The translations under genes and the position numbers were made by a program. Positions 30,047-42,570 of a DNA stretch of 64,000 nt are shown piece by piece. The notes below the pieces were generated by a model. That model did no database searches and was not told the origin of the DNA. It saw only the letters and a list, made by a program, of their open reading frames with translations. The stretch spans positions 43,954,983-44,018,982 of the forward strand of contig NC_085867.1 of the NCBI RefSeq assembly GCF_034702125.1, written 5' to 3'. Source of the DNA: Engraulis encrasicolus (lineage: Eukaryota; Chordata; Actinopteri; Clupeiformes; Engraulidae). Position 1 is the stretch's first letter. Each line of letters begins with the position of its first letter.

Positions 30047-30289
30047 ATGAAAACCGATTTGGATTGTCTGAGAGATGTAAGTGACTGAGTTCAGGACAAA
30101 TGTGTATGTCAACTGTATTGTAGGCCTATTACACAACAAAATCACAATAACTGCTTTTTTTGGCTGTAGGACACAAGTAAAAGGAGAAGAATGCTGCTCA
30201 GCTGGGTTGGCGAAGCTCTTGGATATCATCAGCACATGTATGAAGTAAGTTTTTTAAATGAATGCACAACAGCAGGCGTTAATGCGCGT

Positions 30290-30344
<55 letters not shown>

Positions 30345-31259
30345 GAGAGCTGGCCTGATATTGTTCTTTGATTCTGTGAATGTGTAATGCCTACAGTACT
30401 GTCTGGTGTCACTTCAGACAATTTTGCAACGGTTTACTGTATGTTCTGTCTATTTGTCTGCCAAACTCTCAAACTTGTTGTCTTTCTTTTTGTCTTCCTC
30501 TTTGGGCACCGGTAGGCACAGAGTCATTCCGGTAGGCACAGAGTTGTTCCTCGATGGACGTGATGACCTGGGACCAAAACTGCTTAATGTGTATGAGGCT
30601 GTGTCTGCATCGAGGGAAGAACCCAGCACTGAAATGTGAGTGTATGATCCAATAATTGTAAACATGGGTGCCAGTTGTACTATATATTTCACAGTAAAAT
30701 CCCAATTACTATTACTCATAGTTATTCATTCTTTTTCTGCTGTAGGACACAAATGAAAGAAGAGTACTTCTGCTCTGCTGGGTCTGCGACACTACTTATC
30801 CGAGGAGTCCTCAAACATCAGGATGTAGGAAGTAAGATCTTTATATGTCATGCATAACAGCCCATGCGTGCACGCGCGCGCGCACACACACGCACACGCA
30901 CACACACACACATATGCTCATACACACACGTACAAAACATGCGCATGCACACCCCACTCTACACCACACACAACCTTAAAGGAAAATCCCTACTAGTTTC
31001 AACATCCAATTATATTGTTCTCACTACCACTGGCTTTTCAGGACCCAACAACGCAGTTCAGGATAAATGTGTATGTCAACTGTATTGTAGGCCTATTACT
31101 TTAACCATGAAATCACAGTAACTGCTTACTTTTTGGCTGTAGGACACAAGTAAAAGGAGAAGAATGCTGCTCAGCTGGGTCGGCGGTCACACTACTTATT
31201 CAAGAAGCTCTTGGATATCATCGGCATGTATAAAGTAAGTTTTTTTATATCAATGCACA

Positions 31260-31291
<32 letters not shown>

Positions 31292-31820
31292 ATGAGAGCT
31301 GGCCTGATATTGTTCTTTGGTTCTGTGAATGTGTATGGAATGCCTACAGTACTGTCTGGTGTCACTTCAGACAATTTTGCAACGGTTTACTGTATGTTCT
31401 GTCTATTTGTCTGCCAAACCTCTCAAACTTGTTGTCTTTCTTTTTGTCTTCCTCTTTGTGCACTGGTAGGCACAGTCATTCCGGTAGGATCGGAGTCGTT
31501 CCTCTATGGACGTGATGACCTGGCACCAAAACCGCTTAATTTGTATGAAGCCGTGTCTGCATCGAGGGAAGAACCCAGCACTGAAATGTGAGTGTATGAT
31601 CCAATAATTGTAAACATGGGTGCCAGTTGTACTATATATTTCACAGTAAAATCCCAATTACTATTACTCATAGTTATTCATTCTTTTTCTGCTGTAGGAC
31701 ACAAATGAAAGAGGACGTCTTCTCTGCTGGGTGTGCGACACTACTTATTCTAGGAATCCTCAAACATCAGGATGTAGGAAGTAAGATCTTTTTTATGTCA
31801 TGCATAACAGCCCATGCGTG

Positions 31821-31872
<52 letters not shown>

Positions 31873-32348
31873 AAACATGCACGTGCACACTCCACTCTAC
31901 ACCAAACACAGATAAACACACACAACCTTAAAGGAAAATCCCTACTAGTTTTAACATCTAATTATATTGTTCTCACTACCACTGGCTTGTCAGGACCCAA
32001 CAGCCTCTTTTTTTCCAGCCCTGTCCGTCATCTCATTCTAATGAGTGCATGATCTGTTTACATATAAAACAGACATAGCGTGTAGCACCAAAAATGCACA
32101 TGCAGTCAAGTCAAAAATAACATATATATAATTTCCCTAAACCATATTTATGATGACTGAGATGGAAGAGCCATGTCTTAATCATTAACACTTTTCTTTT
32201 GTTTTGCTTTTTCAAGACTTATGGTGAGATGCCAAGAGCCGCCATGAGGGATATGCAACCTGCAGCTTCACCATGCTTTTGGGAGATCATGTACTACGTG
32301 AACCTTGAGTATCTACAAGCCAGCTACTTTAAGTTCTTGAAAGGGTAG
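30047..32348 (+). pseudogene. Spliced, internally duplicated gene remnant carried by the element
   Basis: Plus-strand exons with consensus borders: 30047-30076 (MKTDLDCLRD), 30170-30244, 30516-30635, 30746-30831; second copies at 31143-31234, 31470-31587, 31698-31780; last exon from about 32218. Exon 30516 reads FLDGRDDLGPKLLNVYEAVS and SREEPSTEM, and joins exon 30746 in frame (TQMKEEYFCSAGSATLLIRG). From memory these resemble the C-terminal part of abundant teleost proteins annotated as sterile-alpha-motif-domain-3-like. The last exon (CSFTMLLG, frame break, MYYVNLEYLQASYFKFLKG) fits the same ending. Phases do not all join and the two copies differ, so this is probably decayed; a reduced product is possible. 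Confidence 0.5.
30087..32005. repeat. Tandem duplication of about 965 bp
   Basis: TGTGTATGTCAACTGTATTG and all following exons, CA microsatellites and introns recur with an offset of about 967 bases (30091 against 31058). Copies are about 30087-31054 and 31055-32005. CA tracts lie at 30287-30341, near 30886, 31263-31290 and 31825-31867. Confidence 0.88.
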
Positions 32349-33715
32349 TGATGTCATTCAAGCCAGATCACGAGACAAGGTCCTGTACAAACTGTCAATC
32401 TAAATGTTGCGACATCCCTGTCAGTTCTTTTGGACTGAATACATGCTGTGTTTGAAATATATTATTGGGATAACTCCCCATCATAGAATACCTTGTCTGT
32501 TAATGACGGATGGACATGCCATTGACATGCCGTGCACACTTTGATGTTTTTTATTTTAATGTTTTCTATGTTTTCCAATGTTCTTTTTTTATTTATGTTC
32601 TGTTATATGCTGGTTATGTAAGTACTGTATGGAATGTAGTGACTGTAGAGACCAAGACAAATTTCAACCTGGGGACAAAAAGTTCACACCACTCTGTTAG
32701 CGCAGTTATGGATACACTGTAAATTTTGTAATTAACCAAAAGTACGGTGAGAAGCCTGTTTGTGCAGATGGACCTGCTGGCGGGCCTGTTTACTCATAGC
32801 TAAAAAGCAACATATTATCTGTGCAAAAGCACATGGGCTCTTCGAAAAGGGGTTAAACATTTTAATGTGCTGTTTTACAGTGTGCTATACAAAAGGTAAG
32901 GTGAAACTAATTTTTTGAAATTCTATAATTGTACAGTGTCACTGAAATCAAATGGTGCATTGGTAAAACTGAACCATTTCCTTTAATCCCGTTTAGCAGA
33001 GCCTATGTTTGAACTATACTGTCACCAATATTGTAATGACTGAGTTTTAACCTGTTACTTAAGGCTCTTGGTAATGTCATAGCAATGTTGCTATGATGTA
33101 GTTGAGTCTTTTCAGTCATGAGTGATCAGTCCTGCTGATAACCCGTCTTTGCAAAGAGGCTACAAAGATGCATGTAAATTCAATTAAGGTTTTATTGCTC
33201 TAATGCTATCATGTGTTAATGCTACACTGATGTGATTTGCATCTTTATAGTATACTTTTATGAAATGTATTGTTAATTATCTTCATTGTTCAGCAATAAA
33301 AAAAAAAGATCTGAAATATTATGCATTCTTGTATTTTGTTTTTTTAAAAATTGATCTTAATTAATGCATTGGTCAACAATTCTGGTATATTTCACCCTAA
33401 TGTAATAATGTTAAGTCATAATTGTTTTTTGTAAATCCTCTTGCAATTTAAATACCCAATATTGGGTTAAAGTATGAACCCAACAAAGAAGTCAATATGA
33501 CCCAACAATGTGGTAGCAGGTCTGACCCATTTAATGGTTCTTTTAACACACAAATTGGGTCAGAATGACCCATTTAGTTGGTTTAGGGGAATGACCCAAT
33601 GTGAGGGTTAAAATATTTTAACCCAGCCAAAGGGTAGGCCCAATACTGAACCAGGGCCTGGGTCAGATAATAACCCAATTTGGGTTGTTTTTGACCCAGG
33701 CTTTTTAAGAGTGTA

Positions 33716-34383
33716 TAAGGGGGGAAAAGGATGCCAACAGCAAAAGAAAAAATAGGAACCTAATACAAAAATGATTAACAACAGACCAATGCATTTCATA
33801 AATTGCTATAATAGGATGAAAACAAAAATGTTTTCAGTCTGGATTTGAAGACCCGGTAACACTTTACAATAACGTTCTATTCACAGCTTTATAAACACTT
33901 AATAAATAATGAACTAATTATCAACAAAATGTTTACAAATGTTTGTAAATGGGCAAGAAATACAATGGTAACACAGCAGACACAGCGCAGTCGCAGTGGT
34001 CCTGGAAGTTTCTCCCCCAAAGACCAGATGGCATGAAACCACATAAAACTGACACAGTAGAAGTTGATTCCCACTCCACTGTGCAGTCATAGTTTGGTTA
34101 TTACTCATTTACAAACATTCGTAAATGCTTTGTTAAATGTTAATTGTTATTAAATGTTAATAATAATAATAATGTTAATGTTAATAATGTTCCCGTAATA
34201 ATGGCCTTCCAACAACTGCTGGTCCAAGTTCATGTGGTTTATTTGCTTCTGTTCATATACACAAAACTGTGACCACCGTAAGGAATTAGTGCACTTACGG
34301 GTTCATTAAGCTCTATGATGGACGGATAATGCCACTTTTACAAATATCATTTTAAAGATGGGGGAGGGTATTATTCTGAGAAT
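33716..34383. other. No gene seen; transposon-like ends
   Basis: Contains GGTAACACTTTACAATAACG (33856 on), a kind of end found on fish transposons, and AAT repeats near 34160. I could not find its partner end. Confidence 0.35.
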
Positions 34384-34514
34384 AAAGTCGTAAATTTGCG
34401 AGGAAAAAGTAGCAAATTTGTGACTTTGCAAAGTCACAAATTTGTGAGAAAAAAGTAGCAAATTTGCGAGAAAAAAGTAGCAAATTTGCCAGAAAAAAGT
34501 CCCAAATTTGTGAC
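34384..34514. repeat. Short tandem repeat, about 20-bp unit
   Basis: Diverged copies of CAAATTTGCGAGAAAAAAGT; one part is inverted around TTTGCAAAGTCACAAA. Confidence 0.8.
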
Positions 34515-34753
34515 ATCGCAATTAAATTTGTTTAAAAAACAAACAAACACAAAAACACCCCTCCTATTGCCCTGGCTGGGTCACACACACAGAGGAGTTT
34601 GGAGTTGTTGGACTGCAATTGGACCATTGCTCTCAGAACCAGTGCTACTTTCAAGTTCAACCCGTAAGTTGCTTGGCTAATTCGTGGATTTGATTGCTAG
34701 GCTAGCAGCTTTGTTTTGAAGAAATGGCTCTTGTACATGAAAGTTGCAGTTAA

Positions 34754-35459
34754 AGGAATAGGACTGTATTTTGCATTTGGGGCCTTAATTGTATTATACA
34801 CTGAGCTACCCACCTGTGTCACTTTTGTTTGATTTGAAGCCTTCCTTGAGATTTTGGGTTTGTGCGATATCCACAAACCACCATACAACGGGAGTCAGCG
34901 GGGCACAGACATTAAATCCGTCGTACACGCATATCCTGGATGCTGAAACAAAATGACAAGCTTTATGAAACCGTGGCATGTTGTCATTTTGTTTCAGCAT
35001 CCAGGATATGCACACAATCAATCCATAGCAAAATTCTAGCCGAAGAACCATTAAAAAACGAGAGCCCCAACATTTACTTCTTGTTATCAATTGCCGACTG
35101 CCGTAGTTGCTGTCTGGCTGTCAGAATGAGCGTTGCAGAAAGATGACGTGGCGCCTCACGTCCATACCAGAGAAAATGGACTTTTCATTTGTTCTCGCGA
35201 CCTGGGAGATTTAAACTTTCAAATGAGACGGCAACGTTATTGTATCATTCCACACAAAATAAGAAAATACTGCTTATGCGTGTACGACAGATTTAATGTC
35301 AGTGCCCCGCTGACTCCCGTTGTATGGTGGTTTGTGGATATCGCGCAATCCCAAAATCTCAAGGAAGGCTTCAAATCAAAGAAAAGTGACACAGGTGGGT
35401 AGCTCAGTGTATAATACACCATAATTAAGGCACCAAATGCAAAATACCGACCTATCCCT
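34754..35459. mobile_element. TTAA-flanked fold-back element
   Basis: TTAA at 34750-34753 and 35460-35463; ends AGGAATAGGACTG and CGACCTATCCCT. Inverted arms of about 185 bp are near identical (both contain GGGAGTCAGCGGGGCAC). A second small inverted repeat, GCATCCAGGATATG, lies near the centre. The arms translate to similar open frames containing PLTPVVWWFVDIAQ, but I recognise no domain. Probably Kolobok-related by target site. Confidence 0.8.
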
Positions 35460-35463
35460 TTAA

Positions 35464-36350
35464 GGGATTTTATTTGGACCTCGTAGCCTATTTATTTTGG
35501 ATGACGGGGTTGTGGCTACAGTCTACATCCATTCATGACAAGAACTCACAGATGACTGTGTGAGCTCACATAGAACGTCCACAAGAGGGCACACTAGACA
35601 AAGCAGTTACCCAGAGGATGGGGATGGGCATCGTCAACATCCACATGAGGGCACAAACAGAGATAGTCTAACAGGAGATTAAACACTTCAGAGAGCGCCC
35701 ATAGGAATGAACAGGGGAAATTGGCTACGCTAATATGGCGCATGCTTGCATATATCCGACCTGTCCGGCAACAAGAGCCAATTTTGCTGCTGAGCTGTAC
35801 TGTCGTTTATCAAATCATCTCGCCGCCTCGGCGCATGCGCTTTTACTAGCCTGGGAGTACCCATGCTGCCTTGCGCATTCTTTTCGAATTCTGGATTTTG
35901 CAGCCAGACAACACTTTAACGATATCTCAAACCCAATCAGTATGCCCTCAGAATAGGCTTCCGCTGGTCGGTTGCTGATGACATGTGCGGTTCACATCGG
36001 TAACTACACTTCTGATTTTTCAACAGAGTCCGCGGACACTTGATCCGCGGTGCAGAACGTGTCTCGTGAAATTCCATGCATGAGCAGTTCAACACATCAG
36101 TAAGAAAATTATGATTTACAGCGCTGATTTCATATATACGGCCAATCTGAGATAGCCATTGTGAACTAGTTTTCATTGTGATTCCAACCATATGGGTAGT
36201 GGGTCGCTCCTTTGTTCCATTTCTGTGTAATCATTCATTTAAGGACATCCAAACATATCCCCCACTTCTGGCTTTCCGACAAATCGCACCCTGGTCTTGC
36301 TAATCTAGCCAATATGGCCGCTGAGTGTTCTATCTCCCCTTAGCACACAG
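35464..36350. other. No gene seen
   Basis: Mostly unassigned. 35579-35648 holds diverged single copies of the minisatellite found at 39251-39455 (CCACATGAGGGCACAAA). Confidence 0.4.
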
Positions 36351-38141
36351 TGGGTCTTTCTCAAAGCCTAGGCCAGTGTCCTTCCAAGTGTATCAGCCTA
36401 ATTAGTCACGCCCAGTGATTGGATACTTTTTGGTGAACTCTACAGAATATCCAATCACTGGGTGTGACTAATAAAGGGTATCCAATCACTGGGCGTCACT
36501 GGCGATTCTAGGGGGTGGCCAGGGCCACCCCTGGGACGCTATTGTCCACCCTACTGGCCACCCTTGATTCGACAAGTAATTAATAAAAAAATATATTTAA
36601 AAAAAAAATATATATATATATACAATAATAACAACAGTATAAGACCAATAATAGGTAATTATCAGGTAATCATTCAAGTTCGTCAACCCAACAACAAACA
36701 AGAGAAAACTGTCAATCCATGGTGATCGCTGGCTGACAGATCTAGGGTCAGTTTTACACTTTAACTAACACGACAGTCGTTGGACTGATGCTGCACAAGG
36801 CTGATTTCTGATCAGTAGGCTTACACGAGATGACCACTGCGTGTCGCCTGCTGCCCCTATAGTCGCTTATTTATCGTGAAAGATCTGGCAACCCCGCACC
36901 AGCGATGCTGAGGAGCACTGTGTCACCTGCAGTTCCTTCACGAGAGACCGCATCCACTAACTGCCTGGACAGTCTAATTTGGACAATAAGGTATGGCAAT
37001 TTAATGATTTGTTGGTTGTCTGAATGTGTTGGAAAACCTAATTTTGAAAACTTTATGCAAGTATTAGCAGCCAGGAAGAGCCAAAATACGAGATAGCTAC
37101 ACGAAACAACAACATGACTAAATGAGAGCAAGTTAGTGTTGTGGCAGCTGCGAACCAAGTTAGTAGCACAGCACAATCCTAACGTGCACGTCAGTTTATT
37201 TTTTTGTTGATAACAGGATAGTTAATATGAAACCGTTTGGATAGGGACATGGCATGGATAGCATTGGCCCATTGGCCACACATTGGAAAGGGTAGTCGGT
37301 TGTTATCTACAGTCAGGATCGGTAGGCAGACGTCAGTACCTAGCTCGAAACCTAGCATGTGAAATGAACTAATGCTAAGCTGGACTATGATTGTTGTGAT
37401 GCCTTCTCTCAGTGAGAAGCTTCTCCTTTGCTTCTTCGATTGTCTTGACTTTTCTTGGAGTTTAAATCAAACTTAAATAAAGTCGGAGTAAGTCATAGTA
37501 AAGAGCACCTCTGCCTCTTTAGAGTAAGCAAGTTCACATCAGTCACAGATGTGTTGCCTAAACCCACAGCGCTAGTCCACTTCAGAGTATGACTCCCCCC
37601 AATAGCTAAATTTGCGGTACATATTTGACCTCAAATGTGTCAATATATCGTAATCCTTTTGTTCAAACGTAGCGAAAATAAATCGTCACGCACACAAAAT
37701 CATGGTACAGATGTGAGTTTGTTCACCAACGAAATTCACGTCATGTAATTTCTTTGCTAAAACCCTGCAGCCACGGCTTTAGAATCAGCCACTGCTCACA
37801 GCTGTAATTGCCTTGCAGGCCGACGGCGCCTCAGACTTGAAATTCACGTCATGTAATTTCTTTGTTAAAACCATATGCCACTGCTTTGACATCTGACACT
37901 GTCAACATCAATAATATAGGTTTTTTTTGTATTCTGACATTGTTGAATGAAGTCAAAGTTGTTACTCTAAGGGGAACCACAACCACGAACACAAAACTCA
38001 TGAACACAACATGTGTACTCTGCCAATTCGACAATAATCCCTCTGATATTGTAGCCAGTTACTATGCTTAGAAGTGAGTTGATTGAATGATTAATTGGTT
38101 GCATTGATTTGATTACATTTCCTCCAGTGAGTGACATTAAG

Positions 38142-38551
38142 ATGAAGAGAAGAAACGATATTGAGAGCTTCTTTAGAAAAAAGAGTCAGAGTCAGCTACA
38201 GCCAGTACCAGCACCAGTGCAGATGCCCACACAAGCCAGCAGCCTAGGGATAGTGTTGATGAGCAGTCCACTACCCCAATACAAGATGGTAGGTTGTGCA
38301 TGGAAAGTTTGAATTAGTTACATGTAGCCCTTTCATGCACACCGTTCAACCAGTGGAACACTGTTATTGTCATCAAAAAGGTTCTGTCATAGTGCCACAC
38401 TACATAACACAGGGTCTTTAGTAATACACTATGGTAACTCTGGTAACGACAAAGGTATAACGCCATGCATTAAAGGGTTTAACAGCTGACAAATGTTGAG
38501 ACAGAAGATGATGAACTAAAGATTTGTATTATATGTATATGTGCATGGACC

Positions 38552-38607
<56 letters not shown>

Positions 38608-38710
38608 ATTTTAAACTATCCTTGTATTACCACAGTTTACCAGCCACATTTGGAGGAGGAGGAGACGGACTGTGAATCTGTGTTGTCTGGATCTCCACCT
38701 ACTGAGCATG
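38142..38710 (+). pseudogene. ZMYM1-like hAT transposase N-terminal exons, frameshifted
   Basis: Exon 1 (38142-38288) starts MKRRNDIESFFRKK, the leader seen on many ZMYM1/hAT proteins. It then needs a shift in the run of six A to read ESESATASTSTSADAH and DSVDEQSTTPIQD. Exon 2 (38636-38710, after a pyrimidine/AG acceptor, before GTATGT) continues YQPHLEEEETDCESVLSG in the shifted frame. So a one-base indel has disabled the copy. The zinc-finger and RNase H-like catalytic domains are absent. Confidence 0.65.
38551..38607. repeat. CTGT tetranucleotide microsatellite
   Basis: About 14 units, just upstream of the second ZMYM1-like exon. Confidence 0.95.
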
Positions 38711-39250
38711 GTATGTCAGGTTCAGATGTCATTCATGAAGTTGGTGTCTACTCTCTCATACTTCAGTTATTTAAAAATGGCCAATTATGCATATTTATAT
38801 GTGAATGCATAGCATTTAACCAGATTACACTGCACTTTCAATTAAAAGCCTGGCACATTAAAATAACTTAATGAGGATATGTGTGTGCATTTATCTTTAA
38901 TTTCTGTGAATATGTACATAGAAAACAAAGACCTAAACATAGAACATTTCAATACTATATATATATATATATTTTTATACTACTACAAAATATTGTATTT
39001 GAAGTTCACTGGTGCTTTTCTTTAAAATACAGGAAATAGCATAGAATAAATGCAACATTTTCTGTGTGGGAGGACCCCCGTATGTGTATATAATTCCATG
39101 ATTCCATGGCCACCTCAGACTATATTTGTGTGTCATCTTGGCCACCCTAGTAAAAATGTCCTGGATACGCCCCTGCTGGGCGTGACTTATTAGGCTGATA
39201 CACTTGGAAGGACACTGGCCTAGGCTTTGAGAAAGACCCAGAATCTCTGG

Positions 39251-39455
39251 CACAAAGCAGTAACCATGGGGATGGGGATGGCCATCTTCAACCTCCACAA
39301 GAGGGCACAAAGCCGTAACCCTGAGGATGGGCATGGCGATCTTCAACCTCCACAAGAGGGCACAAAGCAGTAACCCTGAGGATGGGGATCTTCAACGTCC
39401 ACAAGAGGGCACAAAGCAGTAACCCTGAGGATGGGGATGGCCATCTTTAACGTGG
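39251..39455. repeat. 55-bp minisatellite, about 3.8 copies
   Basis: Units start CACAAAGCAGTAACC at 39251, 39306, 39361 and 39410; the third has a short deletion. Confidence 0.9.
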
Positions 39456-40225
39456 GCTGCTCTGTTACGTAATTATAACAAAATCTCATCAAGTTACTAT
39501 CTATCTGGTATAGATGTCTATATGTATCCTAATGTCTTGGTGCTTGGGATGTACCTGTCCTGTATGTTTGTTATGTTTTTTTATGTTTTATATGGAACAT
39601 TCTCAGTCTGTAACAAAGCTTTCAGATCAATATACCTCAGAAATGGTCCACAAGCATATCAAAGTGACGGTGCAATATACATATCACGACACTGAAAGGT
39701 TCTAGAACTCGATTATCGACCATAACCCCAAACACAAAGAAACAATGTTCCGCTGCTGAGTTAAAACCAAATGAAAATGGTGAAGTACTGGCAGTGTTAA
39801 AACCAAATCCAGAACAGCCCCCTAAGTTCCACAGCGTCTTACCTGACACGGTGGCTCTTTCCCATTATATTCCATTACGTCACACTACATTTTCCCGTTT
39901 TCAATTATTCACAGTTGGGACGTCGAGCAAGATGCTCTAAGAGCAGTATTACCCATCACTGATTGTTGAGAATGTGGCAAAACAGGGTTTCATTTTCAAA
40001 GAAATAAAATTGTTCAAGTCCAAAATATAGAGGTATGTTATCATAGACGAAGGTCTTGGCTGTGCAGCAACCTATTGGTCAAGCTCCCCATGTTTTACAT
40101 GGAAACTTCTTCAGTGAACTCAGCTACCTAGATCACGTTTAAGGTCGTATCTGGTCTACAAACAGAATTATGTCTGGAGGGGAAAACACAAGTCACAGTA
40201 TTCTTTTCCATTTGATGACAAATAG
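39456..40225. other. No feature seen
   Basis: No coding signal or repeat recognised. Confidence 0.4.
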
Positions 40226-41122
40226 TACACTCTAAGAAAATTTCCCTGCAAAATAACGGCAGTTACTGGCAATTATATTTACCTGTAATTCTACTGTTAT
40301 TTCACACCAAAAATCAAATACAGCTCATTGCTGTTTAATGTATCACAGCAGCAATTGAACTGTTAAATAACAGTACTCTACAGAACGTTCACAGTATTAG
40401 TATTGTTAAACTAAAAGTGCTCTACAATATTTATGCAGTAGTATAAGTAAAATAACAGTACATTTCAGTTAAAAAGTTGAATTGTACTGTGTACACTGTA
40501 AAAAATAGCTGTTAATTTAGGGCAATTCTGCAACAGCATTCTACTGTTTTTTTTAAACTACTGTGAAAATACTACTTTGAGTCAAGTATTGAGCATAAAC
40601 AGTAAGTACTGCACAATAGCAGCATTGGCCGTTGTGGAAGCAACCAAGATATTTTAGGCAGCACCATTGAAACCCGTTCATCCTCCACTTGTCCGTGATC
40701 GCCATCAAGCTGCTATAGCCTACCACCTGAAGAACTTAAGTCATTCTCATTGGTTAAAGATTCTCTGATACTAACAAGCATTAAACAATTTCTAAGGAAA
40801 CTACAATACTTAAAAAGTATTTGATGCAGCACATTATGATGATTTGCATCACTATGATTTTGATATGAAAGTGTGAATGGCTGAAACATTTTAAGAATTT
40901 GAACACTCTTGCAACAAGCAGCCCCATCTAAACCAATCTGCTAATCAGTGCCTGGCCTCACCTGAGTAGGGCTGTTATGCCATTATTCAATTACGGGCGT
41001 CACCTGCCAAGGGCCTGATGACTCTGGTCACATGGTACTCTTGCACCTGTATATAAACCCGGACTATCAACACTTCAGTTGCTTGCCATGGCATAGCACT
41101 TGCTTGCCTACAAGCTTGCTGA

Positions 41123-42428
41123 TGTAACCCAGTGAAGTATTACGGTTACAATTATCATCGTATTTCCTATGTGTTTGTCTATGTGCTTGTAATTTCATTT
41201 CCCGTCCACTAGGTGGCAGTAGAGACACTGTTAGGAAGGGAGATACGTAGATGAAGAGCACTGGTTGCTATGGACACAGAACAAGATACCAATAAAAGGA
41301 AAAGATCGCATTGAAGAACAGTAGAGAGAGAAAGAACATTACAAGTTAAATTACTTACTTTATTTTCGTGAAACAGTTTAAGAATTTTATTTTGTTTAAG
41401 TTGTGATACCTTTGACAAGCCAGATTCGTTTGAAAGAAGACCCGGACAGTGTTAATACTGTAATTTTTCTGTCCTTTCCTCCGGTGAGTTTTTATTTTCA
41501 TGTCCTCCCGCGCTAGTCGCGATATCAGCTGTCTTTGTTTTGATTCACGGCATTTGGTGACAAAATATGATCTGAGCATAAGACACATCTTGTGAAGATG
41601 TGTTACATGAATATAGTTGTATGATATTGTTGTGTAAGCTTATTTTGAGAAACTGTAATGTATTTTGACTACAAGCTAAAAAACCAACTGGAGTTGAACT
41701 GAACTGATGAACCAACTGCCTATGCTCGTGAATACTGTTTAGAATGTTGAGCTACTAAGCTAGCGACTGGGTTTCATTTTGTGCAGTTTATGGACTGAAT
41801 GGACTATTACGTTTCAGAAAGGACAAGAGTGAATAAGAAGAGTATTGACAGTATTGTTACCCTGCTATGCAGGTTGGTTTTTTTTAAGAGCTTGATTCCC
41901 AACGAACTATCGCCGAACTTCCCTGGGTGCACGCGCGGCCAGCAGCAGTGACTGAGGAGCGTCTGGCCACTTGTCTCCTACAGCCGCGTCTCGTTCTCCA
42001 TCCAGGCTCCAGAGATAAGGAGATCCATTGCACACACCCGCACGTGGGACACACAAAAAAAAACATACTACCCGGGTAGATTGACACTTTTGGACGTTGA
42101 TATTATTTATTTATTTATTTAATTATTTTATTTTATTTCTTTAAGCCAGAGCTCTGAGGTTTTCTTTTCTACTTTCTTATTTCTTCTATTTTTTCTATTT
42201 ATTCTTCCTCCTTGATGAAAAGGACAATACCAAGGACAATCTAAGGAGTCTATACAGAGAAAAGAGTTCTCACTTGAGTGTTGTTTTTACATGAATAAAT
42301 GCCGGCAATGCTTTGAAACTTTACCTACTGGTCATAGTTATATTATCCTTACTCCTCGAAAAGAACCCTTGACTAAGGGTGCTCGGTTAATAACTATTTC
42401 TAACCTATGCAGAGTACCCTACCTTACA
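41123..42428 (+). repeat. 5' LTR
   Basis: Starts TGTAACCCAGTG, ends CCTACCTTACA, with a TG...CA border. AATAAA at 42294-42299 is the likely polyadenylation signal. Confidence 0.95.
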
Positions 42429-42570
42429 TAATTTGGCGAGCCTGCCAGGAGTTGGATATTAGGAGTTGGACTTTTTATTGCCGGTTGACTGAGAGATAGA
42501 TGCTATTTTTTTCTCTATGTTTAATGTTTTGAAGTTAACAGTGAATTGAATTTACACTTTTTGGGTGACT

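Larger units (their letters stand above)
26411..33713. mobile_element. 7.3-kb DNA element with CACTCT ends carrying gene exons
   Basis: Left end CACTCTAAAAAG, right end CTTTTTAAGAGTG, each flanked by TA (26409-26410, 33714-33715). Both ends continue into inverted, GGGTTA/TAACCC-rich sequence for over 150 bp (26411-26590 and about 33450-33713; both contain CAGGCCCTGG). The 5'-CACT ends suggest a CACTA/EnSpm-type element, but a 2-bp TA duplication is also seen in other classes, so the class is uncertain. The interior contains the TTAA element 26948-28647 and spliced exons on the plus strand ending near an AATAAA at about 33296. Confidence 0.7.
36497..39175 (+). mobile_element. hAT element with ZMYM1-like 5' exons
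   Basis: Target duplication CTGGGCGT at 36489-36496 and 39176-39183. Ends are CACTGGCGATTCTAGGGGGTG and, inverted, CAGGGGCGTATCCAGG; both continue with GGTGGCC. The 2.68-kb body holds two exons resembling the N-terminus of ZMYM1-type hAT transposases but no catalytic region. It also contains a CTGT tetranucleotide array and a direct repeat near 37730 and 37838 (AATTCACGTCATGTAATTTC). Confidence 0.88.
36351..39240. mobile_element. Palindromic MITE split by a hAT element
   Basis: The left arm TGGGTCTTTCTCAAAGCC to CACGCCCAG (36351-36414) is inverted at 39176-39240 over about 65 bp with very few changes. Short CCAATCACTGGG blocks lie between the arms. No clear target duplication (flanks ACACAG and GAATCT). 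Confidence 0.75.

Noticed and set aside
34806..35402. Conserved frames containing PLTPVVWWFVDIAQ in both arms
   Set aside because: Similarity is explained by the palindrome; no recognised domain or splice support.
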